Notes: a model not told the origin generated them from the letters alone. Counted from the stretch's first letter, positions 43,412-51,376 are shown. The stretch is 64,000 bases of DNA from Ilumatobacter sp963746265 (GCA_963746265.1 CAVVAM010000011.1:806001-870000), one strand, 5' to 3'. A program made the numbers and translations.

Positions 43412-44401
43412 ATGATCCACCGTCTTGCGCTCCTCACACTCAGAGTCGACTCCGAGGTTCCCCTCGAGGACCTCATCGACGACGGCCTGACGAGCACCGA
43501 TTGGCTGCAGGCCGGGGCGATCCTGCTCGGTTCGCTGGCGGTCGCGATCGCCGCCAACCGTGCGGCACGTTCGATCGTGTCCCGATGGGCGGGCGCCGGG
43601 TTCGGCGCGATCATCACCGCCCGCATCATCGGCTACCTGATCTTCCTCACCGGGTTCGGCTATGCGCTCAACTCGCTCGGAGTCCGAGTGGGGCCGCTCC
43701 TCGGCTTCCTCGGCCTCACGAGCCTCGTGCTCGCCCTCGCGCTGCAGAAGGTCGTCGAGAACTTCTTCGGCGCCGTGATCCTCCAGACGCGCCGCCCGTT
43801 CACGGCCGGTGACACCGTGCAACTCGGTGAGCACGTCGGTGTCGTCGTCGACGTCGACGCTCGAACGGTCGTGCTGCGCGGTCTCGACGGCACGGTCATC
43901 CGGCTCCCCAACCTCGAGGTGCTCAACTCGGCCATCATCAACATGACTCGCGAGCCCGCCCGCCGCAGCGAGCTCGACGTCGGGGTGGCCTACGACTCGA
44001 ACCTCCAGGACGCGACCAGAGTGCTGGGAGAAGCGATCGGCCGGGTGCCGCGCATCCGGACCGACCCGACACCGCAGGTGCTCCTCCGACGATTCGGCGA
44101 GTCGAGCATCGACTTCACGATCTACTACTGGCACGCCAGTGACGTGCCGTCGGAGTTGGCCACCACGCACGACCTGATGCTCGCAGTGCACCATGGCCTC
44201 GCCGATGCCGGCATCACGATCGCCTTCCCACAGCTGGTCGTGTGGCCCGGCCAGGTTGCCGACGACCCGTATGATCGTGCACCGGGCGAGGTGCACACCG
44301 AACGACCCGAACCTCCGGCTCGGAAGGGGCTGCGGCGCCCGGCACCGGACGACTCGGGTTCGGGACGATGGAGTCCGTTCCGGAGGCGATCGGACGACTG
44401 A
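43412..44401 (+). CDS. MscS-type mechanosensitive channel (second copy)
   Basis: 329-residue MscS-family channel. It shows three membrane segments, with TM3 in VGPLLGFLGLTSLVLALALQ and VVENFFGAVILQ near 90-120, and the beta domain FTAGDTVQLGEHVGVVVDVD then GTVIRLPNLEVLNSAIINM. The vestibule part follows (SSIDFTIYYWHASD). A charged Arg/Ser-rich tail (RRPAPDDSGSG) ends the protein. Different tail and core from the copy at 29408-30430, so these are not recent duplicates. Start ATG 43412, ten bases after the MFS stop. Confidence 0.9.
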   Translation: MIHRLALLTLRVDSEVPLEDLIDDGLTSTDWLQAGAILLGSLAVAIAANRAARSIVSRWAGAGFGAIITARIIGYLIFLTGFGYALNSLGVRVGPLLGFLGLTSLVLALALQKVVENFFGAVILQTRRPFTAGDTVQLGEHVGVVVDVDARTVVLRGLDGTVIRLPNLEVLNSAIINMTREPARRSELDVGVAYDSNLQDATRVLGEAIGRVPRIRTDPTPQVLLRRFGESSIDFTIYYWHASDVPSELATTHDLMLAVHHGLADAGITIAFPQLVVWPGQVADDPYDRAPGEVHTERPEPPARKGLRRPAPDDSGSGRWSPFRRRSDD

Positions 44402-44450
44402 GGTCCCAGGAGTGCCGGCGAGCACGCCACGCCGGTTGGGGAGGAGCGAC

Positions 44451-45054
44451 TCAGGCTGTGTCGTTGGCCCGTGCGAGGTGTGCGACGTAGTGGGCGATGG
44501 CGTGATCGCTGAAGTGGTCGAATCGGCCGTCCTTGATGCCGTCGACGAAACCGGCCCAACGATCCTTGCCGCGCTGTCGAGCGGTGAACTCCCGGATGTC
44601 GCCGTTGCGGTCGAGGGACATCCGCCTGCCGGTGTGGCGGTAGCGGAGCCCGGTCGGCGGCACTCGGGAGACGATGTCGTTGTTGTTCACCCACCGAAGG
44701 TGCGTGATGCCGGCATGCTGCACGGAACGCTTCGTGCTGACACGCGGGCTGCCGAACGTTACGGTCTCGACCGGCACCGCCGCGATGTCGGACAGCTTGC
44801 AGCGCCCGGCGCTGATCGTCGCCATGCTCGCGTTCGATGTACCGCACGGCGTCGAACCCCAGGTCGAAGAACACGGGTTGCGCTTCGGCGTCCGGGAGGT
44901 ACGAGAGCATCGAGATCTCCCCGAACAGCAGTGACCGCTCCAGCCGGCCGAAGTCCCTGAGCGGTCGATCGACCCGCGACACGATGTCGAGATCGGCCGC
45001 TGTCCTCTCCGAGATCGGTTCCGGATTCCGACCGTTTCCCTTGCGCTTGCCCAT
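44451..45054 (-). pseudogene. Class 3 lipase gene with internal deletion and frameshift
   Basis: Remains of a lipase_3 family gene. The first part (start ATG 45054, MGKRKGN, then FGRLERSLLFGEISMLSYL and FDLGFDAVRYIEREH) reads in one frame. The second part (TISAGRC, VETVTFGSPRVSTKRSVQHA, HLRWVNNNDIVSRVPPTG, LRYRHTGRRMSLDRNGDI, ending ARANDTA) reads in another. In intact relatives these flank a long stretch with the FRGT-type block and the nucleophile GHSLGG; here the join falls near 44821-44832 and the nucleophile is gone. Frame change plus lost core means no lipase activity. It is convergent with the MscS gene. Confidence 0.75.
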
Positions 45055-45157
45055 CGACCCGAAAGGCGAGCTGTCGCCTTCGACCGGGCCAGGTCCTCCG
45101 TGGCACCGTGGCGTGACGGACCCGATCCGGTCGTCGCCGAACGACCGACGTCGCGCC

Positions 45158-45163
45158 TACGCT
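45158..45163 (+). promoter_or_regulatory. Leaderless -10 (TACGCT) for a 23-residue leader ORF
   Basis: TACGCT followed by six bases and ATG at 45170. 71 bases further on is the start of the SDR gene. Confidence 0.5.
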
Positions 45164-45169
45164 CGATCC

Positions 45170-45241
45170 ATGTCGATGTCGCCGGCGAATCAGGGGGTCG
45201 ATCAGGAGCGGTCGGAGTGGTTCACACTCCCGGGGGACTGA
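45170..45241 (+). CDS. Leader peptide (23 residues) coupled to the SDR gene
   Basis: A short ORF starting MSMSPANQGVDQ and ending EWFTLPGD. It has a leaderless-type promoter at its ATG, and its TGA overlaps the SDR ATG as TGATG, so a ribosome ending here can restart on the SDR gene. It is too short for a domain and shows no run of one amino acid that would mark it as an attenuator. It is best read as a translation-coupling leader; it could also be chance. It fills part of the 186-base gap 45055-45240. Confidence 0.45.
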   Translation: MSMSPANQGVDQERSEWFTLPGD

Positions 45242-46017
45242 TGCAGCTCGATCTCGAAGGTCTCCGAGTGGTGGTCACGGCCGGCGCGGCGGGCATCGGC
45301 CGCGCCGCGGCGACCATGTTCGCGGCGAACGGCGCCGAGGTGCACGTGTGCGACATCGACCGCGCAGCGCTCGAGACGCTCGACCACGAACGGATCCATG
45401 GGTCGTTCGCCGACGTGGGTGACACCGGGTCGATCGACGTGTTCATGACCGAGAGCCTGGCGGCGCTCGGCGGTATCGACGTGCTGGTCAACAACGCCGG
45501 CATCGCCGGGCCCGGTGGCCCCGTCGAGACGATCGACCCCGAGGAGGTGACACGGACCCTCGACGTCGACGTGACCTCGATGTTCCGAACCGCCCGACAC
45601 GCGATTCCGCCGATGCGGGCGCAGCAGGGTGGCTCGATCGTGAACATCTCGTCGACCGCCGGCCAGTTCGGTTTCCCCAACCGGTCCCCGTACGCCGCCG
45701 CCAAGTGGGCCGTCGTCGGCCTCACGAAGACCTTGGCGATGGAGCTCGGCGAGTTCGGGATTCGGTGCAATGCGATCTGCCCCGGCTCGATCGACGGACC
45801 GCGGATGGACCTCGTGGTCGAGCTCGAATCAGCGGTGAGCGGCCGGCCCATCGATGACGTCCGTGCGGGTTTCGAGCGTCAGACGTCGATGCGCACGTTC
45901 ATCGACGCCGACGAGATCGCGCAGACCATCTGCTTCCTCACGTCACCGCTCGGGTCGAAGATCTCGGGCCAGGTCATCGCCGTCGACGGCCACACCGAGA
46001 CACTCCGGAACGTCTAG
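45241..46017 (+). CDS. SDR family oxidoreductase
   Basis: Classical short-chain dehydrogenase/reductase of 258 residues. NAD(P) site TAGAAGIGRAAATMF near 12; catalytic SSTAG, then Tyr-Lys in SPYAAAKWAVVG; C-terminal SGQVIAVDGHTETL. An acidic residue in CDID after beta-2 suggests NAD preference. The glycine motif begins TAGAAGIG rather than the usual TGxxxGIG, a small departure. Substrate unknown. ATG 45241 is coupled to the 23-residue leader. It shares its last four bases with the convergent hydroxyacid dehydrogenase gene. Confidence 0.9.
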   Translation: MQLDLEGLRVVVTAGAAGIGRAAATMFAANGAEVHVCDIDRAALETLDHERIHGSFADVGDTGSIDVFMTESLAALGGIDVLVNNAGIAGPGGPVETIDPEEVTRTLDVDVTSMFRTARHAIPPMRAQQGGSIVNISSTAGQFGFPNRSPYAAAKWAVVGLTKTLAMELGEFGIRCNAICPGSIDGPRMDLVVELESAVSGRPIDDVRAGFERQTSMRTFIDADEIAQTICFLTSPLGSKISGQVIAVDGHTETLRNV

Positions 46018-46970
46018 GCGACCGGGTTGACCGCCGGGCGACCGTCGAGCACCTCCACGGCGTTGCGCGCGGCCAGCCTCGCCATCGCGGACCGGGTCTC
46101 GACGGTGGCCGACCCGAGGTGTGGGATCAGCACCACGTTGTCGAGGTCGAGCAGTCCCGGATGGACCTCGGGTTCGTGCTCGAAGACATCGAGTCCCGCT
46201 CCGGCGATCACGCCGGCGCGGAGCGCGTCGACGAGCGCCGCTTCGTCGACGATCGGCCCGCGCGCGGTGTTGATGAGATACGCATCCGGTCGCATCCGGC
46301 CGAGCGCAGCGCTGTCGACGAGGTGGTGGGTCGCATCGGAATACGGGCAGTTCAGCGAGACGACATCGCTCGTCTCCAGCAACTCGTGCAATCCGACCAG
46401 TCGCGCCCCGAGGCGTGCCTCGATCGCGGCACCGACCGCTCGGCGATTGTGGTACACGACGGACATGCCGAAGGCGGTGGCCCGGGCTGCGAACGCTTCC
46501 CCGATCGCGCCCATGCCGACGATGCCGAGCTGTCGCCCCTGGAGACCGGCGCCGAGCATCATGAACATGCCCCACTTCCACGGCTCCCGCGACCGGATCA
46601 GGCGCTCGCCCTCCCCGAGCCGGCGGGTCACCATCAGGGTGAGCGCCATCGCGAGGTCGGCGGTCGCGTCGGTCAGGACACCGGGGGTGTTCGTCACCAC
46701 CACACCCCGGGCGTGGCAGGCGGCGACATCGATGTTGTTGTACCCGACGGCGACGTTCGCCACGACCTGGAGACGGGGCGCGGCATCGAGGAACTCGTGG
46801 TCGACCCGGTCGGTCAGCAGGGTCACCGCGGCGTCGGCGGTCGCGAGCTGTTCGTTGCGAACCTCGGTCGGGATCGGGTCGTCACCGGCCCAGGCCCAGA
46901 CCTCCCCCGCCGTTCGAAGGATCTCGAGGCCGGCATCGGGAATCCGGCCGGTCACCACGATCCTGCTCAT
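46014..46970 (-). CDS. 2-hydroxyacid dehydrogenase (glyoxylate/hydroxypyruvate reductase type)
   Basis: NAD(P)-linked D-2-hydroxyacid dehydrogenase of 318 residues. Motifs: VANVAVGYNNIDVAACHARG near 72, the dinucleotide site LGIVGMGAIGEAFA near 147, NTARGPIVDEAALVDAL near 235, catalytic EHEPEVHPGLL near 262 and PHLGSATVETR near 282, giving Arg, Glu and His of the active site. Likely reduces glyoxylate or hydroxypyruvate. ATG overlaps the aminotransferase stop as ATGA, so the two are coupled: the aminotransferase may make or use the keto acid this enzyme handles. Confidence 0.9.
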   Translation of the reverse strand: MSRIVVTGRIPDAGLEILRTAGEVWAWAGDDPIPTEVRNEQLATADAAVTLLTDRVDHEFLDAAPRLQVVANVAVGYNNIDVAACHARGVVVTNTPGVLTDATADLAMALTLMVTRRLGEGERLIRSREPWKWGMFMMLGAGLQGRQLGIVGMGAIGEAFAARATAFGMSVVYHNRRAVGAAIEARLGARLVGLHELLETSDVVSLNCPYSDATHHLVDSAALGRMRPDAYLINTARGPIVDEAALVDALRAGVIAGAGLDVFEHEPEVHPGLLDLDNVVLIPHLGSATVETRSAMARLAARNAVEVLDGRPAVNPVA

Positions 46971-48157
46971 GCGTTCCCGACCCATGCCGCGAGCTCGCCG
47001 AGCCCTTCGTCGATGTCGTCGACCGAGATGCCCGAGTAGGCGAGTCGAATGTAGTGCTCGGTCTCCCCGGGCTGGGCCGACCCGAAGTGGTGACGGGTGC
47101 AGAACGAGACGCCGGTGTGGTGCAGCGCAGCCGTGGCGAAATCGGCGACCGAGTCGAACCCCAGCCGTTCGACCGCGACCGTGACGTTCGGAAAGAGATA
47201 GAACGTGGATTCGGGCGTGGCGCACGACACGCCCGGCACGGTGCGCAGGCCGGCAACGGCCGCGTCCCGTCGGCGTTCGAGCTCGGCCAACAGCGGCGCC
47301 GCACCCGACGGATCCCGCAGCGCCTCGACACCGGCCGCCTGCACGAAGTGCGTCGTGCAGCTCTCGTCGTTCGTGTTCAGCTTCGCGATCTGCTCGGCGA
47401 GGCCGACGGGCGCCACCGCACATCCGAGCCGCCACCCGGTCATGGCGAACTTCTTGGAGAACGTGTAGAGGATGACGGTCCGTTCGACCATCCCCGGCAG
47501 TGAGGCGATCGACGTCGACGTCCCCGAGTAGCGCATCTCGAAGTAGGCCTCGTCGGACAGCACCGTCAGATCGTGCTCGATGGCGATCCGGGCGATCTCG
47601 GCCATCTCCTCCATGGTGCTCTCGCATCCGAGGGGGTTCTGGAGGTTGTTGTAGATCAGGAGCCGGGCCGACGGGGCCAACGACCGCAACTGGTCGAGAT
47701 CGATGCCGAACCCCGTCGGTGTCTCGTGGTAGCGGTACGGCAACGCTCGCCCGCCGAAGTAGTTGATCTGGCTCTCGTAGATCGGATAGCCGGGATTGGG
47801 GTACAGCACCCCGTCGCCCGGGTTCATGAGGCTCTGGATGAACTTCGTGATGACGGGCTTGCCGCCGGGTTGGACGACGACATTCGCCGCCGACAGGTCG
47901 ATGCCACGTCCACGTCCGATGTCATCGGCCAGGGCCTCCCGCAACGGTGGGATCCCGGCGGCCGGGCAGTACCCGGTCTTCCCGTCGGCGATCGCGGCGT
48001 TCATCGCCTCGACGATGTTGGCCGGCGTCGCCAGATCGATGTCTCCGAGATGGAACGGATACACCCGGTTCCCGGCCGCCGCCCACTCGGCTGCCGCTTG
48101 CGAGACGGCGAACGCCGTCTCCGTGCCCAGTCGCCCGAGCCGCTCAGCCAGCTCCAT
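46967..48157 (-). CDS. Class I/II pyridoxal-phosphate aminotransferase
   Basis: PLP enzyme of fold type I, 396 residues. Blocks: YPFHLGDIDLATPANIVEAM near 37, the substrate-side NPGYPIYES near 122, NNLQNPLGCESTMEEM near 174, DEAYFEMRYSG, and the PLP lysine in YTFSKKFAMTGWRLG near 234 with Arg after it. Amino donor not determined. ATG 48157 is the clear start, with GGGGG a few bases upstream. It is first of a two-gene unit with the hydroxyacid dehydrogenase; paired operator-like palindromes lie in the promoter region. Confidence 0.88.
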   Translation of the reverse strand: MELAERLGRLGTETAFAVSQAAAEWAAAGNRVYPFHLGDIDLATPANIVEAMNAAIADGKTGYCPAAGIPPLREALADDIGRGRGIDLSAANVVVQPGGKPVITKFIQSLMNPGDGVLYPNPGYPIYESQINYFGGRALPYRYHETPTGFGIDLDQLRSLAPSARLLIYNNLQNPLGCESTMEEMAEIARIAIEHDLTVLSDEAYFEMRYSGTSTSIASLPGMVERTVILYTFSKKFAMTGWRLGCAVAPVGLAEQIAKLNTNDESCTTHFVQAAGVEALRDPSGAAPLLAELERRRDAAVAGLRTVPGVSCATPESTFYLFPNVTVAVERLGFDSVADFATAALHHTGVSFCTRHHFGSAQPGETEHYIRLAYSGISVDDIDEGLGELAAWVGNA

Positions 48158-48221
48158 CCCAACCCCCACGATCGTCGTCGGCCGTTCGTGCCGCCCGGTC
48201 ACTGTACCGATTCGCCGATCT

Positions 48222-48237
48222 GTTCCGCAATACGGAC
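48222..48237. promoter_or_regulatory. Imperfect palindrome, operator-like
   Basis: GTTCCGCAATACGGAC, with TTCCG and CGGA arms, lies in the divergent promoter region between the aminotransferase and Gfo/Idh genes. Together with the site at 48240 it forms a tandem pair. Confidence 0.5.
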
Positions 48238-48239
48238 TG

Positions 48240-48256
48240 GTTCCACATGGTGGAAC
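48240..48256. promoter_or_regulatory. Perfect palindrome, operator-like
   Basis: GTTCCAC-ATG-GTGGAAC: perfect 7-bp arms around three bases. This is the size of sites bound by dimeric repressors; TTCC-type palindromes are reported for some IclR-family regulators. No regulator gene is near. Confidence 0.55.
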
Positions 48257-48291
48257 GACCGAGCGGGCGCACTCCTGGCACACTCGACAGC

Positions 48292-49275
48292 ATGGACATG
48301 GTACGTGTCGGAATCATCGGCGTCGGTGGCATGGGAGGCTTCCACGCCGACACCCTGCAGAGCCTGGCCGGTGTGTCGGTCGATGCCGTGTCCGACCCGC
48401 ACCGACCGAACGCAACCGCCGTCCGTGACCGGCTCGGCGCAACCGTCGTCGATGACCCGTACGAGCTGATCGCATCCGTCGACATCGACGGCCTCGTGAT
48501 CGCCTCGCCGGACGACACCCACGCCGACTACACGATCGCAGCGGTCCACCGGGGCCTCCCGACCCTCTGTGAGAAGCCGCTCGCCACCAGCGCCGCCGAC
48601 GCCTGGCGGGTGGTCGACGCCGAGATCGAGGCCGGACGCCGACTGGTGCAACTGGGGTTCATGCGCGAGTACGACCCGGCGCATCGGCAGGTCCGGGAGG
48701 CACTGCGCGAACTGGGTGACGTCGAGTACGTCCGCGCCGTCCACCGGAACGCGAACCGAGTGCGTCGACCGCTGGATCAGATCGTCGGCCAGTCGATGGT
48801 CCACGACGTCCACACGCTGCGTCATCTCACCGGTGCCGAGGTCGTGTGGGTGCGCGCCTCGGGATCCGGCCCGTCCGACGACTCGTTCCGCCACGTCGTC
48901 GCTCTGTGCGGGCTCTCGAGCGGCGGCCACGCGGTCCTCGAGTTCGACGACGGCGGATTCGCGTACGACGTGGGCGTCGAGGTGCTCACGACCGACGGTG
49001 ATGTGACCACGGGAGCACCACTGCGGCCCATCCGCCGCCGCAACGGCTCGATCGACGTCCATCTCGGCGCCGACTGGTTCGGCTGGTTCGCCGACGCCTA
49101 CCGGATCCAGGACCAGGCTTGGGTCGAGTCGATCCGGGAGGGGACCGCCGGCGGGCCCTCGACCTGGGACGGCGCCGCCGCGCAAGCGGTGATCGATGCG
49201 ATCATCGAGTCGCTCGCCTCACGGCAGACGGTCGCTGTCGTCACCCGCGACCGCGCCGGCGGCCTGTCGACCTGA
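48292..49275 (+). CDS. Gfo/Idh/MocA family oxidoreductase
   Basis: NAD(P)-dependent oxidoreductase of 327 residues acting on a polyol, inositol or related sugar. The Rossmann GIIGVGGMGGFHADTL near 7 is followed by ASPDDTHADYTIAAV and the family block CEKPLATSAADAWRVV near 90, whose Lys is catalytic. The C-terminal sheet domain has LGFMREYDPAHRQVREAL and MVHDVHTLRHL. ATG 48292; ATG 48298 is possible. It is divergent from the aminotransferase operon with two palindromes between. Confidence 0.88.
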   Translation: MDMVRVGIIGVGGMGGFHADTLQSLAGVSVDAVSDPHRPNATAVRDRLGATVVDDPYELIASVDIDGLVIASPDDTHADYTIAAVHRGLPTLCEKPLATSAADAWRVVDAEIEAGRRLVQLGFMREYDPAHRQVREALRELGDVEYVRAVHRNANRVRRPLDQIVGQSMVHDVHTLRHLTGAEVVWVRASGSGPSDDSFRHVVALCGLSSGGHAVLEFDDGGFAYDVGVEVLTTDGDVTTGAPLRPIRRRNGSIDVHLGADWFGWFADAYRIQDQAWVESIREGTAGGPSTWDGAAAQAVIDAIIESLASRQTVAVVTRDRAGGLST

Positions 49276-49278
49276 CCG

Positions 49279-49599
49279 TCAGCGCAGCGGTCCGAGCCGG
49301 ACTCGCCGCCTGGTGGTGACGCGGGCGGCTTCGATGTCGGCGCGCAGGTTCGACCACGCCTCCTCGGAGGATCGACCGGTGGCACTCGCCACGACCAGTG
49401 GACCGTCGAACCGTTCCGCCTCCGCGGTCCACACGGGCTCGACCCGGAGGAGCCGGCCGTCGACGGCGCGCACGTGGTTCTCGCGGTAGTCGAGCGTGGT
49501 TCGCCATCCAGCCCGTTCGAGGTCCCGCCGGGCCGTCGGCTGCAACACGGCACCGTGCTGTCGGGCACGGGGCAATTGGCTGAGGACGCTCGATGACAT
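49279..49599 (-). CDS. Hypothetical protein
   Basis: A 106-residue ORF that ends 3 bases from the convergent Gfo/Idh gene. It reads GWRTTLDYRENHVRAVDGRL, then VWTAEAERFDGPLVVASATG and SEEAWSNLRADIEAARV. The mix of charged helix and short strands is protein-like, and third positions are GC-rich. No known domain is recognised. ATG 49599 lies close to a CAGAAT hexamer, 6 bases away. Function cannot be stated. Confidence 0.55.
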   Translation of the reverse strand: MSSSVLSQLPRARQHGAVLQPTARRDLERAGWRTTLDYRENHVRAVDGRLLRVEPVWTAEAERFDGPLVVASATGRSSEEAWSNLRADIEAARVTTRRRVRLGPLR

Positions 49600-49646
49600 T
49601 GAGACATTCTGAACGAGCGAGCCTGTGGAACGTCACCCCCGAAAAC

Positions 49647-49682
49647 GTGTGAATTACCGTGTGGATGACGGTGTGGACGACC
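49647..49682. repeat. Three degenerate 12-bp direct repeats
   Basis: GTGTGAATTACC, GTGTGGATGACG and GTGTGGACGACC lie head to tail between two genes read in the same direction on the minus strand (49279-49599 and 49705-50148). The shared GTGTG at 12-base spacing could be a cluster of protein-binding sites just downstream of the flavin/F420 gene, or chance. Confidence 0.35.
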
Positions 49683-49704
49683 TGGGGACGTTCAGCGCGA
49701 CGGA

Positions 49705-50148
49705 TCAGTCCGCTCGTTCCGCAACGAGGACCGGGATGATCCGATCGGTCTTCGCCTGGTAGTCCGCGTAGTTGCCGAACACCGACACGGCGCGCTCCCA
49801 CCAAGCGGCTCGCTCGTCGCCGGTGACCTCGCGAACCCGGAAATCGTGCGGCTCGGGACCGTCCTGGATCTCGACGTTCGGATCTGCGACGAGGTTGGCG
49901 TACCACGCCGGATGCTTCGGGCTCCCGCCGTAGGACGCCACCAGTGCGTAGGCGCCTTCGTGCTCGACGCGCATCAGCGCGATCTTGCGGACCTTGCCCG
50001 AGGCGTGCCCGCGCATCGTCACGATGATCACCGGGATGCCGGTGTCGCGCAAGGTGTTCGCCCGTTCGCCGTTGGACTCCTCGTACTCGGCGATCTGGTC
50101 GCGTACCCATTCCAGCGCGCTCGGCTCGTACTCACCCTCGATTGGCAT
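49705..50148 (-). CDS. Deazaflavin-dependent nitroreductase family protein (Ddn type)
   Basis: A 147-residue split-barrel protein of the Ddn/nitroreductase-deazaflavin group, which uses reduced F420 or similar cofactors. Key stretches are RDTGIPVIIVTMRGHASGKVRKIAL near 35, YALVASYGGSPKHPAWYANLVADP near 67 and a VREVTGDERAAWWERAV helix. Its length matches the family (about 140-150). Together with the LLM gene at 50505-51338 it suggests the cell makes F420. Confidence 0.85.
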   Translation of the reverse strand: MPIEGEYEPSALEWVRDQIAEYEESNGERANTLRDTGIPVIIVTMRGHASGKVRKIALMRVEHEGAYALVASYGGSPKHPAWYANLVADPNVEIQDGPEPHDFRVREVTGDERAAWWERAVSVFGNYADYQAKTDRIIPVLVAERAD

Positions 50149-50183
50149 CGAACCAGTGTGCCAGACGGCCGACGCCGAGTCGC

Positions 50184-50189
50184 TACGGT
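50184..50189 (+). promoter_or_regulatory. Leaderless -10 (TACGGT)
   Basis: TACGGT followed by six bases and ATG at 50196. Confidence 0.5.
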
Positions 50190-50195
50190 CGGGTG

Positions 50196-50501
50196 ATGTT
50201 GATCGTCGCCGGCGAGATCCGAATGCAGCCGGGCACCCGGGACAGCTTCTTCGAAGCGGTGGCGCCCATGGTCGGAGCCACGCTCCGAGAACCCGGCTGT
50301 CGGGCGTACGCGTTCACACCCGACCCGAACGACGACACGCTGATCCGACTCTCGGAACTCTGGGACGACGAGGAGGCACTCGCCGATCATTTCGCATCGG
50401 AACACATGGCGACGTGGCAGGCCCGAGCGCGTGACCTGCCGGTGACGAGCCGCGACATCCACAAGTACACCGTCACCGACGTGAACCGACTCGGGGGCTG
50501 A
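50196..50501 (+). CDS. ABM-domain monooxygenase-like protein
   Basis: A 101-residue ferredoxin-like dimeric-barrel protein of the antibiotic biosynthesis monooxygenase family: MLIVAGEIRMQPGTRD, PGCRAYAFTPDPNDD and LIRLSELWDDEEALADHF are standard strand-helix blocks. Such proteins act on quinones or reactive small molecules, or simply bind them. No neighbour points to a pathway. ATG 50196 is six bases after TACGGT. Confidence 0.8.
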   Translation: MLIVAGEIRMQPGTRDSFFEAVAPMVGATLREPGCRAYAFTPDPNDDTLIRLSELWDDEEALADHFASEHMATWQARARDLPVTSRDIHKYTVTDVNRLGG

Positions 50502-50504
50502 CGC

Positions 50505-51338
50505 TCAGCGCAGCGCGTCGGCGAGCGGGGCCAGGCGGTCGGGCCGGACCGGCCCGCGCATCGACCAGACCACGATGTCGACCCCGGCGTCGAAGAATCC
50601 GGCCGCGTGTTCCATGAGCTCGCCCGGGTCGTCGTCCTCGCCGTAGGCGAGGTGGACCGATCGGGTGATGTCGCCCTGGTCGCGCCCGACGTCGTCGCAG
50701 TGGTCGCGCAGCACCGCGTCGAGTTCCGACCAGTCCGCGGGCGTGTCGGGGAAGGTCATGTCCCACTGGTCGGCCCAACGGGCGACGGTTCTGAGGGTTC
50801 GGGTCTTCCCCTTGCCCCCGATCACGAGGGGCAGCTTGGCCTGGACCGGTTTGGGCTCACACCACGCGTCGGTCACCGTGAAGTACTCGCCGGTGAAGCT
50901 CGTGACCGTGTGGTCGAGCAGGGAGCGGATGATCTCGATGCCCTCGTCCAAGCGATCGAAGCGCTGCTTCAACGTGCCGAGCTCCATGCCGTAGGCGTTC
51001 GACTCCATCTCGTTCCAGCCGGCTCCCATGCCGAGCTCGAGTCGGCCGCCCGAGATGATGTCGACGGTCGCCGCCATGTTCGCCGTGAGGGCGGGGTGAC
51101 GATGGTGCATGCCGTTCACCATCGCACCGATCCGGAGTCGTGACGTCGCCTGCGCCAACGCGGCGAGCATCGTCCACCCCTCGAGACTCGGCCCGTCGTA
51201 CGGGGGCGAGAGCGGATAGAAGTGATCCCAGTTCCACGCCGATTCGAACACCTCGATCCCGTCGGCTTCGATCCAGGTGTCGAGGAACACCTGCCAGGTG
51301 CCGTGATGTGGCGGCGTCTTGATCGCGTGGCGGCCCAT
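50505..51338 (-). CDS. LLM-class F420-dependent oxidoreductase
   Basis: Luciferase-like TIM-barrel enzyme of 277 residues, the group that uses F420 in actinobacteria. Blocks: MLAALAQATSRLRIGAMVNG near 55, HHRHPALTANMAATVDIISG near 76, RLELGMGAGWNEMESNAYG near 97, KLPLVIGGKGKTRTLRTVAR near 166. Electron acceptor or substrate unknown. The ATG lies seven bases after TACCGT. It is convergent with the ABM gene with 3 bases between them. Confidence 0.87.
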   Translation of the reverse strand: MGRHAIKTPPHHGTWQVFLDTWIEADGIEVFESAWNWDHFYPLSPPYDGPSLEGWTMLAALAQATSRLRIGAMVNGMHHRHPALTANMAATVDIISGGRLELGMGAGWNEMESNAYGMELGTLKQRFDRLDEGIEIIRSLLDHTVTSFTGEYFTVTDAWCEPKPVQAKLPLVIGGKGKTRTLRTVARWADQWDMTFPDTPADWSELDAVLRDHCDDVGRDQGDITRSVHLAYGEDDDPGELMEHAAGFFDAGVDIVVWSMRGPVRPDRLAPLADALR

Positions 51339-51345
51339 GAGCCGG

Positions 51346-51351
51346 ACGGTA
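51346..51351 (-). promoter_or_regulatory. Leaderless -10 (TACCGT) for the LLM gene
   Basis: TACCGT on the minus strand, seven bases before ATG 51338. The plus-strand hexamer of the divergent gene starts at 51364. Confidence 0.5.
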
Positions 51352-51363
51352 GCACTGGGTCGC

Positions 51364-51369
51364 TAGGTT
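51364..51369 (+). promoter_or_regulatory. Leaderless -10 (TAGGTT) for the sugar-acid operon
   Basis: TAGGTT followed by seven bases and GTG at 51377, start of a coupled three-gene unit. Confidence 0.5.
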
Positions 51370-51376
51370 CGCCCTC

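Noticed and set aside
29408..44401. Two MscS genes as a recent duplication
   Set aside because: They share only core motifs, and differ in length, membrane segments and tails; more likely separate lineages.
46014..49275. Aminotransferase, hydroxyacid dehydrogenase and Gfo/Idh as one operon
   Set aside because: They are divergent, not collinear; only possible shared control through the palindromes was kept as a finding.
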